Source: Rhodococcus marinonascens NBRC 14363
GTDB taxonomy: Bacteria > Actinomycetota > Actinomycetes > Mycobacteriales > Mycobacteriaceae
Length of the DNA: 64,000 bases
Assembly: GCF_001894885.1 (NCBI RefSeq)
Contig: NZ_BCXB01000020.1
Coordinates: 31,637 to 95,636 of the forward strand
Reading direction: 5' to 3'
The position numbers were made by a program, and so were the translations under genes. Under the pieces are notes generated by a model. The model ran no database searches. It had not been told where the DNA came from and saw only the letters and a list, made by a program, of their open reading frames with translations. How positions within the stretch are numbered: position 1 is the stretch's first letter; the number at the start of each line of letters is the position of its first letter. Positions 42,274 through 51,021 of the stretch are shown here, one piece after another.

Positions 42274-43695
42274 ATGGACGTGTCTACTGCGGCGGAAATC
42301 GCCGCTATTCCCGCACTCGAACTTCCTGCACTGTATCGAAGGCGACAACTCTCGCCTGTTGATGTCACGCAAGCGGTTCTCGATCGAGCCGAAGAGGTGC
42401 AACAAGACCTCAATTGTTTCTACGAAATCGACCACAAGGGGGCCTCGAGATCTGCCAAAGACAGCGAAACGCGTTGGCTCGCAAATGAAGAAATCGGACT
42501 CCTCGACGGTGTACCGGCCACTGTCAAAGAGAATATCGCTGTTGCCGGATTCCGTAGGCCTTCCGGCAGTGCGGCCTACGCCGACGCCCCACGCGAGTCA
42601 TCGGACGGTCCCGCCACAGCGAGGCTGAGGGAGGCGGGCGCTCCGATCATCGGACTGTCCGTCATGCCGGATCTGGGCATGCTGTCCTCCGGGGTGTCAT
42701 CCCTCCACGGTGTCACTCGAAGTCCGTGGAATCCTGAGTGGACCGTGGGCGGCTCGAGTGGCGGCGCGGGTGCCGCCGCGGCCGCGGGAGTAGGACCACT
42801 CCACTTGGGTTCCGACATCGCTGGGTCGGTTCGACTGCCGGCTACGTGGCTCGGACTCTTCTCGCTCAAACCGACCTTCGGACGTGTGCCGGTCGACCCC
42901 CCCTACATGGGGCGGGTGGTAGGGCCGCTCACCCGAACCGTTGCCGATGCGATTCTTGTTCTTTCGGAGATATCGCGTCCGGATGTGCGCGACTGCAGCA
43001 GCTTGACGATCGACCCGGTTGACTGGCATTCCCTGCTGAGACCGTTGCCCGAAAGCATGATTCGAGGGATGAAAGTAGCCTTCCACCTCGATGCCGGGGC
43101 TGGAATCCCAACCGATCCCGAAGTCGAAGCCCTGGTAGGCGACGCCGTGGCGCATTTCGAGGCAGCTGGTGCCGCCGTCACCGAAATCACCCCGCCCATG
43201 ACGCCCGACTACCTCGACGGCTTGGACATGTTCCTGCGTGCACGTTCGCTGGCGAGCATAGTTGCGCTGGATGACGACCATCAGGCGAAGTTGCTACCGT
43301 TCGTTCGGGAATGGGCCCGCGGTGCCGAGCACACGAGTGCAGTGGAAGCGGTGCGGAACTTGCAGACGATCTGGTCTCTACGCCATGACACGATTATGCG
43401 CACGTCGCCGTATGATCTTGTACTGTCCCCGGTTTCGGCGGTCGCCGCATTCCCTGCCGAGTGGCCGATGCCGACAAATACCCCGGAGACGGCTCTCCAT
43501 CACGTCGCATATGCCGTGCCGTACAACATCTCCGAGCAGCCTGCCGCGTCGATCAATTGCGGTTTCACCACAGACGGAAGACCGGTCGGACTGCAAATTG
43601 CCGGGCGACGATTCGCCGACGCACAAGTGTTGAAGGCGGCGCGCTGGTATGAACTGACGCGTCCCGAATCGGCGATACCAGTGTGGCCACGCTGA
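42274..43695 (+). CDS. Amidase (amidase signature family)
   Basis: A 473-residue amidase signature hydrolase. The Ser-cisSer-Lys triad is visible: Lys in PATVKENIAV (about 79), the Gly/Ser-rich WTVGGSSGGAGAAAAAG (about 157-172), and the nucleophile in GSDIAGSVRLPA (about 180). The usual DIGGSIR reads DIAGSVR here. It hydrolyses an amide of unknown identity. ATG with GGAG 8 bases upstream. It follows the dead ABC fragment and is convergent with the SSS transporter. Confidence 0.88.
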   Translation: MDVSTAAEIAAIPALELPALYRRRQLSPVDVTQAVLDRAEEVQQDLNCFYEIDHKGASRSAKDSETRWLANEEIGLLDGVPATVKENIAVAGFRRPSGSAAYADAPRESSDGPATARLREAGAPIIGLSVMPDLGMLSSGVSSLHGVTRSPWNPEWTVGGSSGGAGAAAAAGVGPLHLGSDIAGSVRLPATWLGLFSLKPTFGRVPVDPPYMGRVVGPLTRTVADAILVLSEISRPDVRDCSSLTIDPVDWHSLLRPLPESMIRGMKVAFHLDAGAGIPTDPEVEALVGDAVAHFEAAGAAVTEITPPMTPDYLDGLDMFLRARSLASIVALDDDHQAKLLPFVREWARGAEHTSAVEAVRNLQTIWSLRHDTIMRTSPYDLVLSPVSAVAAFPAEWPMPTNTPETALHHVAYAVPYNISEQPAASINCGFTTDGRPVGLQIAGRRFADAQVLKAARWYELTRPESAIPVWPR

Positions 43696-43888
43696 CGTGG
43701 GATCGGTGAGACTGCTGGTGCGGAGTGCAGCAACCCATACGAGCCGCCCATATCGCCGAGTCGTGGCCGGCGTTACGCGCCTGCGACCTCATGACAGCTC
43801 CTGGCAGAGCACCTCCCGGCTGATCACACGGAAGACGCCGATGGGAACGAGAAGGCGACCGGTCTCTGCCCATGAGTGCGTCATGGCG

Positions 43889-45391
43889 CTATGTCGTCCC
43901 CGGCGAAGACTCGGTGTTGTCGGTGTTCACGTCGGCCCGGGGTGAGTCGGTGGGATGCCGCCGGGACAGCACGCATCCGAGCCCGAGGGTGATCACGACT
44001 CCGATAGCCGTGTACCAGGTGAAGCCGACGAGGGTCTGATGGAACAGGAACAGATAGGACATCGTGACGACGGCGGCCCCGAAGGCGACGATGGCGTCGA
44101 GTTGACGAGCCTTTCGGACCCACAGTCCCAGGAAGAATGCGCCGAGCAGACCGCCGTATGTCAGGCCAGCGACGGACAGGCCGAGTTCGACTACCGGATT
44201 GTCGGTTCCGGTGAACAGGGCGGCGGCGCCGATGAACACCAATCCCCAGCCCAAGGTGAAGATGCGGCCCAGGCGCAGCCCTTCGGTGTCGGAGAGCGTG
44301 CGGTCGGTGAACTTTTCGTATAGGTCGGCCATCGTCGAGGACGACAGCGCCGACAGCGATGAAGACAGCGTGCTCATTGCAGAGGCCATGATCCCGGCAA
44401 GTAGCAGTCCCGAGATTCCGGCGGGCAGCCCCTCGACGATGAAGGTCGGGAAGATCTCGTCGCCGGCGGGCAGCCCCAACTGTTCGGGTGTGCGGCCCTG
44501 GTAGTAACTCCACAGACCCAGCCCCACGGTCAGGAACAGTGCGAACTGGAGGAAGACCACGACGGCGCTGCCGATGACCGCCCGCTGTGCATCGCGCAGC
44601 GTCCGGCAGGCAGGCAACCGTTGCACGATGATCTGATCGACGCCATGTGAGGCAGTCGAGAGCAGGGCGCCGCCGATGACCGCGGTGACGAACGAGTACG
44701 GCGCGGAGATCGGGTTGGAGGTGAAGTCGAGTATTTGAGTCTTGCCTGCGTCGGCGGCGGCCGTGAGGAAGTTGACGTCGGTGTTGGGGCTGATGAACAC
44801 CAACGCTATGGCGCCGCCGACCACGTAGAGCGCCATCTGCAGGACATCGACCCAGACCACCGCCCGGATTCCCCCTATGAAGGTGTAGCCGATCGTGACC
44901 AGTCCGAGGATTGCGATGATCGACAAGAAGGACAGCTGCACCCCGTAGGCGTCGAGGATGACCTTCATCGGGATGGCCGCCGCGAACAATCGGACCCCGT
45001 CGGCGAGCAATCGGGTGAACAGGAACGCGACCGAGGCGGTGCTTTGCATCCCGCGCCCGAAGCGAAGCCCGAGATAGGCGTACGCCGTTGTCATCTCGCC
45101 CCGGTAATAGCGCGGCAGAAGGACGAATGCCACCACGATTCGGCCGATGAGATATCCCAAGGTCACCTGGATGAAGGTGATGTTGCCCAGGTAGGCGACG
45201 GTGGGCACGCTGATCACGGTCAGTGCGCTGGTTTCGGTGGCCACGATCGACAAGCACACCGCCCACCACGGAAGGTCGCGGTTGCCGAGGAAGAATCCCC
45301 GGAGGTTCTTCTGTTTCCCGGACAGTTTGAGGCCGAGCCAGGCCGAGCCGGCCATATAGGCCACGATGACGACCAGGTCGAGGGGCTGCAT
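43889..45391 (-). CDS. Sodium:solute symporter (SSS family)
   Basis: A 500-residue transporter with about 13 helices. SSS features include the ATETSALTVISVPTVAYLGN stretch in helix 2, GGIRAVVWVDVLQMALYV, and the conserved TLSSSLSALSSSTMADLYE segment. It is the last gene after the MurNAc recycling genes (39 bases after anmK), so uptake of a cell-wall sugar or peptide such as MurNAc or anhydroMurNAc is plausible (inference). GGAG precedes the ATG. Confidence 0.9.
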   Translation of the reverse strand: MQPLDLVVIVAYMAGSAWLGLKLSGKQKNLRGFFLGNRDLPWWAVCLSIVATETSALTVISVPTVAYLGNITFIQVTLGYLIGRIVVAFVLLPRYYRGEMTTAYAYLGLRFGRGMQSTASVAFLFTRLLADGVRLFAAAIPMKVILDAYGVQLSFLSIIAILGLVTIGYTFIGGIRAVVWVDVLQMALYVVGGAIALVFISPNTDVNFLTAAADAGKTQILDFTSNPISAPYSFVTAVIGGALLSTASHGVDQIIVQRLPACRTLRDAQRAVIGSAVVVFLQFALFLTVGLGLWSYYQGRTPEQLGLPAGDEIFPTFIVEGLPAGISGLLLAGIMASAMSTLSSSLSALSSSTMADLYEKFTDRTLSDTEGLRLGRIFTLGWGLVFIGAAALFTGTDNPVVELGLSVAGLTYGGLLGAFFLGLWVRKARQLDAIVAFGAAVVTMSYLFLFHQTLVGFTWYTAIGVVITLGLGCVLSRRHPTDSPRADVNTDNTESSPGTT

Positions 45392-45430
45392 GGGGGCTCC
45401 AAACTCGGGACGAGGCGCGCGGCGCCGCCG

Positions 45431-46618
45431 TCAGGCGGGAGGGTGGACGATGCGCAACGTGTGGGGAGGATCGGCGATGGGAGTGGGTAGGCGCAGCCGG
45501 GCGGCGCCCGGCGTGATCCGGCCGGCCACCGTGGACCGCCCGGCACCGGTGCAGGCCGGTATCGAGCCGGGCAATCCGTGCCAGCTGAGAAAGCCCACGA
45601 GCGCGAAGAGGTAGGCCTCCTTGGCATCCGGGTCGAGACCGAGCTCGGCGATGGTGGTGAGCCGGGTCGGAGCGAGGTTGTCGCCGAGGCGGCGCATGAG
45701 CGTCGGATTGCGGGTTCCGCCACCGGAAGCGAACACGTCACGCACCGCGTAGGGGGCGAGGGCGACGGCGACGGTCCGGGCGGTGGCCTCGACCAGGGTC
45801 GCCAGCAGGTCTTCCGGCGCGAGATTGTGGCTCCCGGTGCGGTCAATCACCTCGGCGAGGTACCCGGCGTGGAAATCTTCCTTCCCGGTGGACTTGGGTG
45901 GGAGTCGCCGGTAGTGGGGATGATCGAGCAGGGCCCGGAGCAGGTGCGGATGCACCTGCCCGCGGGCCGCGATCGCCCCGTCGTGGTCGACGTGGTCATG
46001 GCCGCCGGTGAGGCTTCGGACGGCGGCGTCGAGGAGCGCGTTCGCCGGGCCGGTATCGAAAGCCACCGGGTCGCGGTCGGCGCCGACCACGGTGACGTTC
46101 GCGATCCCGCCCAGGTTCAGGGCCGCCGATCGTTGTCCGCCGCCGCCGCCGAGGAGGAGTGTGTCGAGAAGACTGGCCAGGGGTGCGCCGTGGCCACCGG
46201 CGGCGACGTCGTTGACCCGCAGGTCCGAGATGACGGGAAGCCCCGTCGCCTCGGCAATCCAGGCGGGCTGGCCCAATTGCAGGGTGCCGCAGACTGTCCC
46301 GTCGGTGATCCAGTGGAACAGTGTCTGTCCGTGCGAAACAACCAACTCGGCCCGGCCGCGAACCAGGTCGTGTGCGGCGGCGGAGGCTGCCGCCGCGAAC
46401 TCCTGCCCCACCCCGGTATCGATGCGGCACACCGTCTCGAGGGTCGCAGCGGCGGGTGGGAGTGCACCGAGGATCAGCCCACGGAGCTCCGCGGAGTAGG
46501 GGACCTCCTGGTGTCCGAGCGGGATCATCCGAATCTCGCCGCCGTTCATCGACAGGTCCGCGGCAGCCACATCGATGGCGTCGACCGACGTCCCCGAGGA
46601 GACGGAGAGAACAATCAT
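45431..46618 (-). CDS. anmK: Anhydro-N-acetylmuramic acid kinase
   Basis: A 395-residue AnmK-type kinase, which opens 1,6-anhydroMurNAc and phosphorylates it to MurNAc-6-phosphate. The N-terminal phosphate-binding loop is VSSGTSVDAIDVA; the family usually has GTSxDGxD, here GTSVDAID. LNLGGIANVTVVG and FDTGPANALLD (about 168-200) are the other hallmarks, along with ASGGGTRNPTLMRRL. The ATG overlaps the murQ stop by 4 bases. It supplies the substrate for MurQ, which is encoded just before it. Confidence 0.93.
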   Translation of the reverse strand: MIVLSVSSGTSVDAIDVAAADLSMNGGEIRMIPLGHQEVPYSAELRGLILGALPPAAATLETVCRIDTGVGQEFAAAASAAAHDLVRGRAELVVSHGQTLFHWITDGTVCGTLQLGQPAWIAEATGLPVISDLRVNDVAAGGHGAPLASLLDTLLLGGGGGQRSAALNLGGIANVTVVGADRDPVAFDTGPANALLDAAVRSLTGGHDHVDHDGAIAARGQVHPHLLRALLDHPHYRRLPPKSTGKEDFHAGYLAEVIDRTGSHNLAPEDLLATLVEATARTVAVALAPYAVRDVFASGGGTRNPTLMRRLGDNLAPTRLTTIAELGLDPDAKEAYLFALVGFLSWHGLPGSIPACTGAGRSTVAGRITPGAARLRLPTPIADPPHTLRIVHPPA

Positions 46619-47550
46619 GTCGGCGTTCCCCGTGCAACGGGACCGTCGTGTACCGCAGCGCGGACCCGACCGGCGCAGGCGGCCAACCGGTTTCGGGCTT
46701 CTGGTACGTCAATCCTTGTCAGCAGGGCGACGATCGCCGTCTTGACCTGGCCGTCGGCTGCCGCGAGGGTCTGGGCGGCCTCCTCCAACGGAACGCCGGT
46801 GGCCTCCATGACAATCCGCTGTGCGCGGGACCGGAGTTTGTCGTTGGTGGTGAGGACGTCGACCATCAGGTTGCCGTAGGTCTTGCCCAGCCGGACCATG
46901 CTGGCGGTCGTAAGGGTGTTGAGGACGAGTTTCTGCGCCGTTCCGGCCTTCATTCGGGTCGATCCGGCGACGATCTCGGGGCCGGTGCACACCTCGATTG
47001 CCACGTCGACGAGGGAGCTGAGCCGGCTGTCGGCGTTGTTGCTGATGCCGATGGTGGCGGCGCCGGACTCGCGTGCGGCGTTCGCGGCGCCGAGCACGTA
47101 GGGGGTGCGGCCCGAGGCGGTGATGGCGACGAGCACGTCGGCGGGGCCGATCCCAATGGCCGCCACAGCCTTGGCAGCGGCGTCGGGGTCGTCCTCGGCG
47201 CCCTCACGGGACGCTGTGATCGCGTCGGTGCCTCCGGCGATGAGCGCCGTCACCTGGTCGGGGTCGGTGCCGAAGGTGGGCACACACTCCACCGCGTCCA
47301 GGATGCCGAGCCGGCCAGGGGTTCCGGCGCCCGCGTACACCAGCCGGCCACCGCGTTCGAGCCGTCCGACGACAACGTCAACCGCGGCGGCGATGGAGTC
47401 GCCGGCCGAGGCAACCGCCGCCGGGACGCCCGCATCGTCATCGGCGATCGCGGCGACCAGATCGCGGGCCGACCAGGTATCGAGATCGGACAGCTCGGGG
47501 CGGGAGCGCTCGGTGGCGAGCTGTGCCAGCTCGGCGTCGAGGTCGGTCAT
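46615..47550 (-). CDS. murQ: N-acetylmuramic acid 6-phosphate etherase
   Basis: A 311-residue MurQ etherase with a SIS domain, converting MurNAc-6-phosphate to GlcNAc-6-phosphate and lactate. Conserved blocks are RLVYAGAGTPGRLGILDAVE (about 94-113), the AEDDPDAAAKAV acidic stretch (catalytic Glu) and VAITASGRTPYVLGA. It overlaps both neighbours by 4 bases (ATGA junctions), forming the operon kinase-murQ-anmK-transporter. Confidence 0.95.
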   Translation of the reverse strand: MTDLDAELAQLATERSRPELSDLDTWSARDLVAAIADDDAGVPAAVASAGDSIAAAVDVVVGRLERGGRLVYAGAGTPGRLGILDAVECVPTFGTDPDQVTALIAGGTDAITASREGAEDDPDAAAKAVAAIGIGPADVLVAITASGRTPYVLGAANAARESGAATIGISNNADSRLSSLVDVAIEVCTGPEIVAGSTRMKAGTAQKLVLNTLTTASMVRLGKTYGNLMVDVLTTNDKLRSRAQRIVMEATGVPLEEAAQTLAAADGQVKTAIVALLTRIDVPEARNRLAACAGRVRAAVHDGPVARGTPT

Positions 47551-48536
47551 GTGCGGGCTCCTTCGTATCGGCGGATCAGGGTTTCGTGGGGCAGGTCGTC
47601 GCGGGTGGCCATCAGCAGGCCGCCGTCGCGGGCATCGCCGGCTCTCGGAACCAGACGACTACCCGGTAGTAACCGGGCCGCTTCGGTGGCGAACGGCCCG
47701 GTAAGGAGATCCCCGGCATCGAAGAGTCCGCCGCTGGTGCTGATTTCGAGCGTCTGGACGTCGGGCATCGCCCGCATCGCCGCAGCAATCGCGGTACGGG
47801 CCAGTTCGGCGCCCGACTCTGCGCACACGGTCGATGACCACTCGTCCCCGTCCCGGGCCGCACCGACGACGTCGCGTGCGAACGCGGCGACAATACGGGG
47901 CGGGTTGCTCGCGCCGTGTACGAGTTGAGGCAAACGATCGAGGTCGCCGTATCGGCGCTCCGCCAGTGCCCGCAGGACTTCGGAGCCCCCGCGACCGTCG
48001 TGGGCTCGTAACGCCGACCTCAAACCCCGACGGCCGATGGCGAATCCACTTCCGTTGTCGCCCAGCAGATATCCCCAGCCATCGACGACTGCGGTCATCC
48101 CGGTCGCGGCGACGGCCAACGCGACCGAACCCGTCCCCGCCGCAACCACCACCCCGGGGCGCCCGGCAAGGGAACCGGCATGCGAGGTGGTCATGTCGCT
48201 GGCCACCGCGACCCGGCACGTGTGGTGACGTTCGGCAAGCACGTTGACCAGTTCTGCGCCGGTATCATCGGCCCGCGCGTATCCCGCCACCCCGGCCGCG
48301 ACGGCGTCCACCCGTCCGCCGTCTACGGCGTCGGCAGCGGACCGCATCGCGGCCAGCGCGGATTCGAGCCCACCGGGGTCGGCGAGCCCGCGGGCACCCG
48401 AAGTCTCGGCTTCGTCGACGCGAAGCCCGTCGACGAACAGGGCCGCTCGACAGCCCGACTTGCCGACGTCGAAAGCCAGCACCCGGGTCACGTTGTCCAT
48501 GATCGCCAATGTAGGACGGGTCCCGGGTGCCGTCAA
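47547..48536 (-). CDS. BadF/BadG-type sugar kinase (GlcNAc or MurNAc kinase)
   Basis: A 329-residue ASKHA-fold kinase of the BadF/BadG/BcrA/BcrD group, to which GlcNAc and MurNAc kinases belong. LAFDVGKSGCRAALFVDG is the phosphate 1 loop, ASDMTTSHAGSL has the catalytic Asp, VVAAGTGSVALAVA is phosphate 2, and GYLLGDNGSGFAIGRRGL follows. In this operon it probably phosphorylates an amino sugar from peptidoglycan turnover. Start uncertain: TTG at 48536 has GAAGG 4 bases upstream, and ATG at 48500 also fits the fold. Confidence 0.87.
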   Translation of the reverse strand: MTAPGTRPTLAIMDNVTRVLAFDVGKSGCRAALFVDGLRVDEAETSGARGLADPGGLESALAAMRSAADAVDGGRVDAVAAGVAGYARADDTGAELVNVLAERHHTCRVAVASDMTTSHAGSLAGRPGVVVAAGTGSVALAVAATGMTAVVDGWGYLLGDNGSGFAIGRRGLRSALRAHDGRGGSEVLRALAERRYGDLDRLPQLVHGASNPPRIVAAFARDVVGAARDGDEWSSTVCAESGAELARTAIAAAMRAMPDVQTLEISTSGGLFDAGDLLTGPFATEAARLLPGSRLVPRAGDARDGGLLMATRDDLPHETLIRRYEGART

Positions 48537-48559
48537 TAACCTTCATAGCTACATACCTG

Positions 48560-48577
48560 GAAGAAAAAAACCTTCAC
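48560..48577. promoter_or_regulatory. Putative RpiR/MurR operator, site 2
   Basis: GAAGAAAAAAACCTTCAC matches the element at 40917-40934 in 16 of 18 positions, with the same GAAG-N8-CTTC symmetry. It sits 24 bases upstream of the first gene of the MurNAc recycling operon. A CTTC/GAAG pair facing outward (48541-48563) overlaps it. Confidence 0.7.
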
Positions 48578-48583
48578 TCTGGG

Positions 48584-50668
48584 TCAGGCGCCGATACGCC
48601 CGTTCGGCTTCCACACCGCCACTACGGCGGGACGCGGCTGATTTGTCCCGCCGTCGGGCCAGTGCGACGCCGGGCTGTCCGCGTCGGCGCCGTCTAGTTC
48701 GCCTGGGTGCTGGACACAGACGATGATTCGCTCCTCGCCGATGATCGGCCCGCAGGTCTCGGCACCCTTCGGCACGGAGAGGAACTGCTTGGTCTCACCG
48801 CGGTTCGGTCCGTCGAGAACGACGCTGAACAGGCCGTCGTTCGATTTCAACGCGTTGCCGTCCGTGGAGACCCATAGGTTGCCGTGCGGGTCGAAGGCCA
48901 GATTGTCCGGGCAGGAGATGGGGCTGACGCTGCTCTTGTCGAAGCCGCCGTAATAGGTGTCGGCAGCCTGCGGGTCGCCGCACACGAGCAGCAGGTTCCA
49001 GGTGAACGCGGTGCCGGCGTGGTCGTCGATGAGCTCGAGAACCTGGCCGTTCTTGTTGTTGTTGCGCGGGTTGGCCTCGTCCGCGGAAGCGGCGCCGTCG
49101 ACGCCACGCTTGCTGTTGTTGGTCAGTGCTACGTACACCTTGCCGGTCTTCGGGTTCGGCTCGAAGTCCTCGGGGCGGTCCATCTTGGTGGCACCTACCT
49201 TGTCGCCGGCCTGTCGGGTGAACACGGCGACCTCTTCGGCGCTCATCCCGTCGACGAGTGATTCGCCCTTGCCGTCCTCGCCCGTGCGGAGCAGTGCGAT
49301 CCACTCGCCGGTGCCGTCGAACGCGCCGTCGGACGGCAGGGTCCCCGAACCGTCGATCTCGTCCGGTGAGTTCCCGGCGAACTTCGCGACGTACAGGGTG
49401 CCGGCGTCGAGCAGTGTCATGTTGTGGCGCATCGACGCCTGGCTGTTGCCGCTCATCATCTTTCGGCTCGAGACGAACTTGTACATGTAGTCGAAGCGCT
49501 CGTCGTCGCCGCTGTACGCGACGACGGTACCGTCGTCGGTGACGTAGACCGTCGCGGCCTCGTGCTTGAACCGTCCCAGCGCGGTGTGCTTGACGGGTGC
49601 CGACGCCGCATCCCACGGGTTGACCTCGACGACGTAGCCGAAGCGGTTGACCTCGTTGGGTTCCTGCGCCAAATCGAATCGCTTGTCGAACCGCTCCCAC
49701 CTACGTTCGGATGCAGCACCTTCCACGCCGTATCGCTTCAGCCGGGCGGCGGCGATGGGGTCGGTGATCATTTCGGCGTTTGCGAAGTATGGGTTGAAGT
49801 TCTCCTCCCCCGACAGCACCGTCCCCCACGGAGTGACACCACCCGAGCAGTTGTTGAACGTGCCGAGCACGGAGGTGCCGGCCGGGTCGGCAGACGTCTT
49901 GAGGAAGTCGCTGCCCGCGGCGGGACCGGTGATGAGAAACTCCGTTGTTCCCGTGATACGCCGGTTGTACGCGCCGAAGACCGGAATGAGCTTGCCCGAA
50001 GCGGATTCACCCTGCACCTCCACCACCGACAAACCGTGGGCGGCGAGTGCAGTCTGAAACTGTTCCAATGTCGGATTCTCTGCGTCGTACCCGGAGAACA
50101 TGAACGGTTCGGAGGTGTACTCGTGGTTCACCACCAGGAGGAAGGTGTCGGGCTGCCCCTCGATCGGGAGAAGTCCGGCGAAGTCATTGTTGAATCCGAA
50201 CTGTTGCGACTGCGCCTGCCCGGTCTGGTTGTCGAAGTCGAACACGGGAGCACCGGGCAGAACCGGGTCGCCCCAGCGGATTACCACTGCCTGTTCGTAC
50301 CCGTCCGGGATGACGACGGCGTCCTGAGTGTTGGGAGCAACGACGTCGAAGTTGGTGCCGGTCGGTGCCGCTCCCCCCTTTCCGCCGGTCCCCCCTGGGT
50401 CGGTCGCCGATACGTTGCCGTTGGCGGAATCGTCCGAGCACGCGGCTAGAGCGCTTCCCGCGCCGACGGCGAGCACTGCTATTCCGGCGCCGCGCAGGAC
50501 CCCGCGACGTGAGAGTGCTGTGCGGGCGATGTCGCGGAAGTACTCCCCTTGGGACGCGTTCGGGACTTCGTGTGAGCAGGCGTTACCGCATTTGTACTGG
50601 CAGGTGACTGAGGCGCGCGAAGACGCGCCTTCGTGGTTGACGAATAGTGCGAGGGGTTTCAAGCTCAC
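48584..50668 (-). CDS. phoX: PhoX family alkaline phosphatase (Tat-exported)
   Basis: About 694 residues, a PhoX/DUF839 calcium-iron phosphatase that releases phosphate from organic esters outside the cytoplasm. A long N-terminal stretch precedes the Tat motif SRRGVLRG (about residue 53) and the hydrophobic AGIAVLAVGAGSALAAC. Family blocks include TPWGTVLSGEENFNPYF, RFGYVVEVNPWD, HEAATVYVTDDGTVVAYSGD and NLAFDPHGNLWVSTDG. The GTG at 50666-50668 has AGGAG 6 bases upstream. Its 3' end is only 47 bases from the recycling operon start. Confidence 0.9.
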   Translation of the reverse strand: MSLKPLALFVNHEGASSRASVTCQYKCGNACSHEVPNASQGEYFRDIARTALSRRGVLRGAGIAVLAVGAGSALAACSDDSANGNVSATDPGGTGGKGGAAPTGTNFDVVAPNTQDAVVIPDGYEQAVVIRWGDPVLPGAPVFDFDNQTGQAQSQQFGFNNDFAGLLPIEGQPDTFLLVVNHEYTSEPFMFSGYDAENPTLEQFQTALAAHGLSVVEVQGESASGKLIPVFGAYNRRITGTTEFLITGPAAGSDFLKTSADPAGTSVLGTFNNCSGGVTPWGTVLSGEENFNPYFANAEMITDPIAAARLKRYGVEGAASERRWERFDKRFDLAQEPNEVNRFGYVVEVNPWDAASAPVKHTALGRFKHEAATVYVTDDGTVVAYSGDDERFDYMYKFVSSRKMMSGNSQASMRHNMTLLDAGTLYVAKFAGNSPDEIDGSGTLPSDGAFDGTGEWIALLRTGEDGKGESLVDGMSAEEVAVFTRQAGDKVGATKMDRPEDFEPNPKTGKVYVALTNNSKRGVDGAASADEANPRNNNKNGQVLELIDDHAGTAFTWNLLLVCGDPQAADTYYGGFDKSSVSPISCPDNLAFDPHGNLWVSTDGNALKSNDGLFSVVLDGPNRGETKQFLSVPKGAETCGPIIGEERIIVCVQHPGELDGADADSPASHWPDGGTNQPRPAVVAVWKPNGRIGA

Positions 50669-50805
50669 ATCGGCTCCTGATTCTGAAATGGACAATTCCG
50701 GCACTATAGAAGTCGTATGCAAGGGGAAGGGGGCATACAGGTGAACGGGTGGACAACGAGGCGACCCTAAGTGGCCCGATTCGGTAATTCGCCGGGGCAT
50801 CCCAA

Positions 50806-51021
50806 ATGCTCAGCTTCAGCTACACTGCGAATGCAGTCACCGGCCGCAACACGCAGGTGGCGCTGTACAATCCGCCGAGTCTGGAGTTCCTGGCGAAGGC
50901 GTCGGAGCACGCGCAGAGCGTGGGCTGGCCGTACCTGCCGAATCAGAGACCAGACCGTAAGGTCGGTCGCGCCCTGAACGCGGCGAGAGGACGGTCCGAA
51001 AGATGCGTATTCTGCTGCTGA
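50806..51021 (+). CDS. Short unidentified ORF, possible gene fragment
   Basis: A 71-codon frame, MLSFSYTANAVTGRNTQVAL, followed by SLEFLAKASEHAQSVGWPYL. Codon use is coding-like (GC-rich third positions). It ends across the start of the dehydrogenase gene. It does not match a family I recognise and has no clear ribosome binding site; it may be the remnant of a longer gene that once preceded the dehydrogenase. Confidence 0.3.
   Translation: MLSFSYTANAVTGRNTQVALYNPPSLEFLAKASEHAQSVGWPYLPNQRPDRKVGRALNAARGRSERCVFCC

Noticed and set aside
43881..45269. A 462-codon open frame on the minus strand overlapping the SSS transporter
   Set aside because: It is Arg/His-rich and in another frame of a clear SSS symporter with correct motifs and ribosome binding site; a GC-rich shadow.
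45578..47928. Long plus-strand frames opposite anmK, murQ and the kinase
   Set aside because: Composition is unnatural (Gly/Arg/Asp-rich) and the minus-strand genes carry all family motifs with ATGA couplings.
49424..50449. 341-codon plus-strand frame opposite phoX
   Set aside because: Antisense shadow of a well-matched PhoX gene; no motif or start signal of its own.
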